A DNA stretch of 6,441 bases from Candidatus Sumerlaeota bacterium (lineage in GTDB: Bacteria; Sumerlaeota; Sumerlaeia; JADFCT01). The position numbers were made by a program, and so were the translations under genes. Shown here piece by piece: positions 1 through 4,100 of the stretch. The notes under the pieces are model-generated. The model was not told the origin of the DNA, searched no databases, and saw nothing but the letters and a program-made list of their open reading frames with translations. Each line of letters opens with the position of its first letter. The first letter of the stretch is position 1. The DNA lies in assembly GCA_026398575.1 (NCBI GenBank), contig JAPLSP010000659.1, positions 1-6,441 of the forward strand. Reading direction: 5' to 3'.

Positions 1-39
1 CAGCTGCAGCAGGTAGTGCTCGGTGATTTGTTCCGTCAT
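1..39 (-). CDS. N-terminal fragment of a divergent gene, function unknown
   Basis: On the minus strand an ATG at 39-37 opens a frame that runs off the left edge after 13 codons: MTEQITEHYLLQL. The composition looks like an ordinary cytoplasmic protein start, with no signal peptide. A GTG at 66-64 is in the same frame and would add nine residues; the in-frame stop above it is at 93-91. No convincing Shine-Dalgarno lies just upstream of the ATG; a GAGG (complement of 61-64) sits about 21 nt away, too far. The gene is transcribed away from the giant plus-strand frame and shares its short AT-rich spacer. The 'TEHYLLQL' stretch faintly recalls the N-terminus of DtxR/MntR-type regulators, which often have a '(E)xYLxxIYxL' helix, but 13 residues cannot support a family call. 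Confidence 0.4.
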   Translation of the reverse strand, partial: MTEQITEHYLLQL

Positions 40-144
40 GAGACGGACATTACATAAAGGCCTCACGTCACAATAGTTAAATTTTCGGGTTTATGAAAAT
101 TATTTTCATCACCTACTTCAGGCGGCTAAAGGCATACAAATAAT
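40..144. other. AT-rich divergent intergenic spacer
   Basis: This stretch of about 105 bases separates the minus-strand start at 39 from the first possible start of the giant frame at 145. It is clearly more AT-rich than the coding sequence on its right and has stops in all three plus frames: 94-96 and 127-129 in the giant protein's frame, 74-76 and 146-148 in the second, 141-143 in the third. It presumably carries promoters in both directions, but I could not pick a -35/-10 pair with confidence. For the minus gene a loose TTTTCA/18 nt/TATTGT arrangement is possible. The most organised element is the palindrome at 93-109. Confidence 0.6.
93..109. promoter_or_regulatory. Fur-like operator: perfect 17-bp palindrome, 7-1-7 core
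   Basis: The sequence atgaaaattattttcat is a perfect inverted repeat with 8-bp arms around a single central T at 101. Its core, TGAAAAT-T-ATTTTCA (94-108), has the 7-1-7 layout of Fur-family boxes and differs from the classical TGATAAT-N-ATTATCA by one base per half-site. From memory, the Fur motif inferred for Desulfovibrio-type deltaproteobacteria is W-TGAAAAT-N-ATTTTCA-W, which would match at every position including the flanks. The centre lies 44 nt before GTG 145 and 62 nt before the minus-strand ATG, where a repressor could block either promoter. The palindrome is seen directly; the assignment to Fur (iron) rather than another family member is inference. Being A/T-rich, it could also arise by chance. 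Confidence 0.45.
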
Positions 145-1170
145 GTGATTTCCGGAAACTCGGTAGGCGACGGGCGTGGCGGCGGGATTTACTGCTTGTA
201 CGCCTTTCCTGCAATCTCCAATAACGTTCTTGTCGGGAACTCGGCAGTCTACGGCGGCGGGATTTACTGCTGGAACGCTTCCCCCACTATCTCCAATAAC
301 ATCATTGAAAAAAATTCGGTAAAGGATAGTGGTGGCGGGATTTTATGCTATAGTGGTGGCTCTCCCACGATCTCCAATAATGTCATTAACGGAAACTCGT
401 CAGGCGGGATATACTACGGCTGGGGCGGTGGGATTTGCAGCGACGGCTCTTCCCCCTTGATCTCTAACAATGTTCTTTCTGAAAACTGGGCAGGCCAGTC
501 GGGCGGTGGGATTGCCTGCGGCAGCTCTTCCGACACGCTCATCAACAACATCGTTTTGGTAAATACATCGCCATACGCTGCCGGTATTTTCAGCCTATCG
601 TGTTCATCCATGATCTCCAACAACATTATTTCCGGAAACTCGATAAGCCACATCTATGGCGGCGGTGGAGGGATCTATTGCCAAAGTGGTTCTCCCACGA
701 TCTCCAACAACGTCATTTCTGGAAATTCGTGGGCCTACATGGGCGGCGGGATTTATTGCTACGGCGCTTCTCCTGCGATCTACAACAACGGCATTTGGGG
801 AAACTCAGCCAGCTTTGGCGGCGGAATTTTCTACAACTGCATGTATCCTTCTCCCTCGGTGCTCTCCAATAACGTCCTTTCGGGAAACCTGGCTCCGGCC
901 GGCCCCGACGGGATTATGTGCCGCAACGCTTCCCCACTGATCTCAAACAACGTCTTGGTAAACTCGACATCCGCCGGGAGATCCGAGATTCACTTTGACA
1001 GCGACAGTTCCCCAAGGGTCCTGAACAGCATTTTCCGCGACAGCGCCGGAATGGCCGGGCAGGTCAGCTATGACGGCACAGGAACCCCCGTCGTCTCTAA
1101 CAACAATATCGCTGGAGGCTGGGCGGGCGTGGGGTCGAACAATGTGGATACCGACCCGCAATTCGTCGGC
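139..1170 (+). repeat. Beta-helix repeat array 1: 13 units of 'NNVISGNS...GGGIYC...SPTIS'
   Basis: Units start with an Asn pair at 139, 220, 295, 376, 466, 544, 619, 706, 784, 868, 946, 1024 (as NS) and 1099. The spacings are 81, 75, 81, 90, 78, 75, 87, 78, 84, 78, 78 and 75 nt, always a multiple of three, so loops vary by whole codons. The consensus is NNVISGNS, a variable loop, GGGIYC, a short turn, then SPTIS. This is the pattern of right-handed parallel beta-helix (PbH1-type) proteins, with about two coils per unit and buried Asn ladders. Units 11-13 decay and the array ends in NNVDTDPQFVG (1138-1170), the usual closing motif. Conservation holds at protein level with many synonymous differences, which supports real coding. 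The array is visibly lower in GC than the rest of the gene. Its left boundary is abrupt: upstream of 139 there is no recognisable earlier unit. Confidence 0.85.
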
Positions 1171-4100
1171 GTGATCGTTTCCGGCGCGGTATCCGCCCTG
1201 TCCTTCGATCCTGCGACAACCCGAACCTTCCTGACCGTGAGTGGGATAGATATGGCTGGCCGCGACTTGACGGGATGGGTGGTTCAGGTAGGGAACGACT
1301 TGGGCGCTCCCACCGCCTGCGCCTACGCGCCGATTCTCTCCTATACTACCGATTCGATGCTGTTGGCGGGCGATGCGACACAACGGGGGGCAACACAAGG
1401 GGTGACAACGGTCTTCACCGCTCCTGCGAACTGGCAAATTTACGACTATCACCTGCAGCCTGGCTCCCCCATGAAGGGTCTTGGCCTCGGCCCGGATGAC
1501 CCAGAAACGTCCTACAGCGCGCTGATCAGGTGCCCGAATGATAGCACCCAGTGGCCAGTAACCTACAGTGCGCTGGTCAAGCGCTTCGATGGCGACGGTC
1601 ACCCACGTTTTGGCGCGAAGTGCGAAATCGGCCCGGACGAGATGGAATGGGATTCCGATTTCCCTGGTAGCGTTTGGGGCGGGATTGAAATCGCGGGCGG
1701 CGCGACGGTGAGCTTCGAGCATTTGATCTTAGAGAACGGCTCTGGCGTAAAGCTGGACGGCGCGGCGGCGGGCAGCAAGATCGAACATTGTTGCTTCTTC
1801 CAGCAGTATGGCGCGGGTCTGGATGCCTCAGGCGGGACATTGGCTTCAGTAACGAACACTTCGGCCACGGCCTGTTGGGGACCGGGGATTATTGCGCCTG
1901 CGGCAGCGCTGCAAAATATTCTGGCGGAGCGCAACCGCGGCACGGGTCTCACTGCGGTATCGGCGAAGGACAGCCAGAGCAACGCGAACTGGGGCCACGG
2001 CTTCGACTTGACCGGCGCAGCGGAAAACCTGACGGCGGACAGCAACACGACCGACGGCATTCGCGCGGCGTCCGTCATGAACAGCATCTCACGAACCAAC
2101 GGCGGCTGGGGAGTGCGCGGCGCCGCCACCAGTTGCGATGTGCAAAACAACGGCGCGACGGGCGACGGAGGCGGCATTCTTGGCTCGGCGGCAAAATGCA
2201 CCGTCATCGCGAACGCCGGGCCGGGCGTGATGAATGGCGCGCAGGCCATACGCTGCGAAGTGCGGAACAATGCCACGACCGGCGTGCTGAATGTGGCGCA
2301 GGTGGGAGATTGCACTATTACAGGCAACGGCGGCGCGGGCATCGCGGGCGCGACGCAGGTAATTAACACCAGCGTCTCGGACAACGGCGGGCCGGGCGCC
2401 GTGGGCGGGACTCTCTTCGACACGACCCTTTCGGGGAACCGGGGCGCGGGCGCGCTTGCGCCTGTGCGCCTTTCGCACTGCACGGTGTCGCGCAATGCCA
2501 GCGATGGCGTCGTCGGATCGGACCGATCGGGCGGATCCGTCGGATCAGGAACGATTAATAATTCGCTGGTCGCCAATAACGCGGGGGCGGGGCTGCTTAA
2601 TCTGGTGTCGGTCAATCAGAGCAACATCCTCGGCAATCAGGGGTTTGCGGCGGAGGATACGGTCAGCCTGAGTAGCGGCATGCGCGACTTTACTGGCAAC
2701 TACTGGGGCGCCATCGCCACGGACGAACTGACCACGAAAGCCGAGGGCGCGAATCTCTCGTTCATCAACGATGTGAAGGACGGCGCCGGGGCGTGGAATC
2801 TGAACGTGTGGCCTTACACTAGTTCCACCGTTCCGGAGGCGCCGCGCGCGGGCGGCCCGCCGTGGGCCTGGCGCGTGAAGCCCGACCTGACGCGCGTCAC
2901 CACCATCGGCACGACCACGTTCACGCTCACCTATACGGCCAGCATGAATACCGCGATCAATCCATCCGTCACGTTCGGCCTGGACGATCCTTTTCAATTG
3001 CGCATGGCGACGCCGGCGCCCGGATGGATCAGCCCGACCACCTGGCAGGGAACCCATACCATCGGCACGAACACCGGCGACGGGATCAATACGATCCGCA
3101 TCTCCGGCGCAATCGCGGCGGACGGTTTTCCGCTTCCCGACGACACGAGCCATCAGTTCTACATCAACACGCGCGACCCCTTCGTCGCAAACAACGGTGT
3201 GGCGTCGGCGCTTGGCAGCGATTCCATGAGCTGCACATGGGATACTCCTGCGGGCGAAAGTTTGGCGTTGCAGCAGCGCATCGCAGGCGTCTCACATGCC
3301 CCAATCTTCACACAAGACAGTCCCGCCAATACAGGCTATCACCTGCTGATGTCGCAGGGGAATCTGGACAACTTCCAGCGCGTGAATCCGGCGATCATCC
3401 TGACCAACCAATACACCGCCACCGCGCTGACGGCTGAAACGCTCTACTTCTTCAAGGTGCAGCGCGTGGAGGCGGATGGAACAACCCAGGACTGGACTTC
3501 GATCTTCTACGCCTTTACGCTGCCATGGACTCCTCCCGCAACTTTCACCATGGCGTTCGATGCGCGCGCGCTGGACGTGGCGACACTGCAACCGATTGCG
3601 GGCGCGGTGGTCACGCTGACCGCCGAAACCATCGGGCAATCCATCACCGACGCCAACGGGCAGGCGAGTCTGAGCGCGACGGCGTTGCCGAACACGGCTT
3701 ACACGGTAACGGTGACTCACGCCGATTACGAGACCGCGACGCGCCAATACACCGCGGCGGCCGCGCTGAGCGATGAATTCCTGCTGGCGGCCAAAGCGCC
3801 GCAAACGCTATCGGCAACGATCCATGGACATGCTTATAGCGCGGAGGACGGCTTGCCGATTGAGGGCGCCACCATCCGCGCCGAGAGCCTGAACACTGTC
3901 CAAACCGTGACCGCCAGCAGCGGCGCCTATTCGCTGTCGGTTTCCGCGCTTCCAAATTCCTTCGTTTCACTCACGGCGAGCGCGCCCGGCGCCGGCATGT
4001 CCGCCTCGGCGTGCGTCCCGGCGGCTTCCGGAACGCAACAGGTGGATTTTGTATTGCGCCCCTATCCTCCCGCCGCGCCCAACTATCCCGATGCGACGAG

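Noticed and set aside
93..109. The palindrome as a transcription terminator
   Set aside because: It is almost all A/T with a one-base centre, cannot form a stable GC-rich hairpin, and lies between divergent genes rather than after one.
93..143. Short frame MKIIFITYFRRLKAYK ending at TAA 141-143 as the lost signal peptide or start of the giant gene
   Set aside because: It is in a different phase and needs a +1 shift within 48 nt to join. Its hydrophobic stretch is only about six residues before FRRLKAYK, it has no good ribosome binding site, and its ATG overlaps the palindrome.
139..1170. CRISPR-like or intergenic repeat array
   Set aside because: Spacing of 75-90 nt always changes by whole codons and the conserved parts are protein motifs with synonymous variation, so the array is coding.
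943..2615. Long minus-strand open frames (943-1722 and 1599-2615)
   Set aside because: They lie opposite the giant plus-strand frame, whose repeats are conserved at protein level. The minus translations are Arg/Pro/Ala-rich, without domain patterns, as expected from GC-rich third positions.
1788..3437. Plus-strand frames at 1788-2366 and 2862-3437
   Set aside because: They overlap the main frame in another phase and give low-complexity Arg/His/Gly-rich translations, while the main frame carries clear domains.
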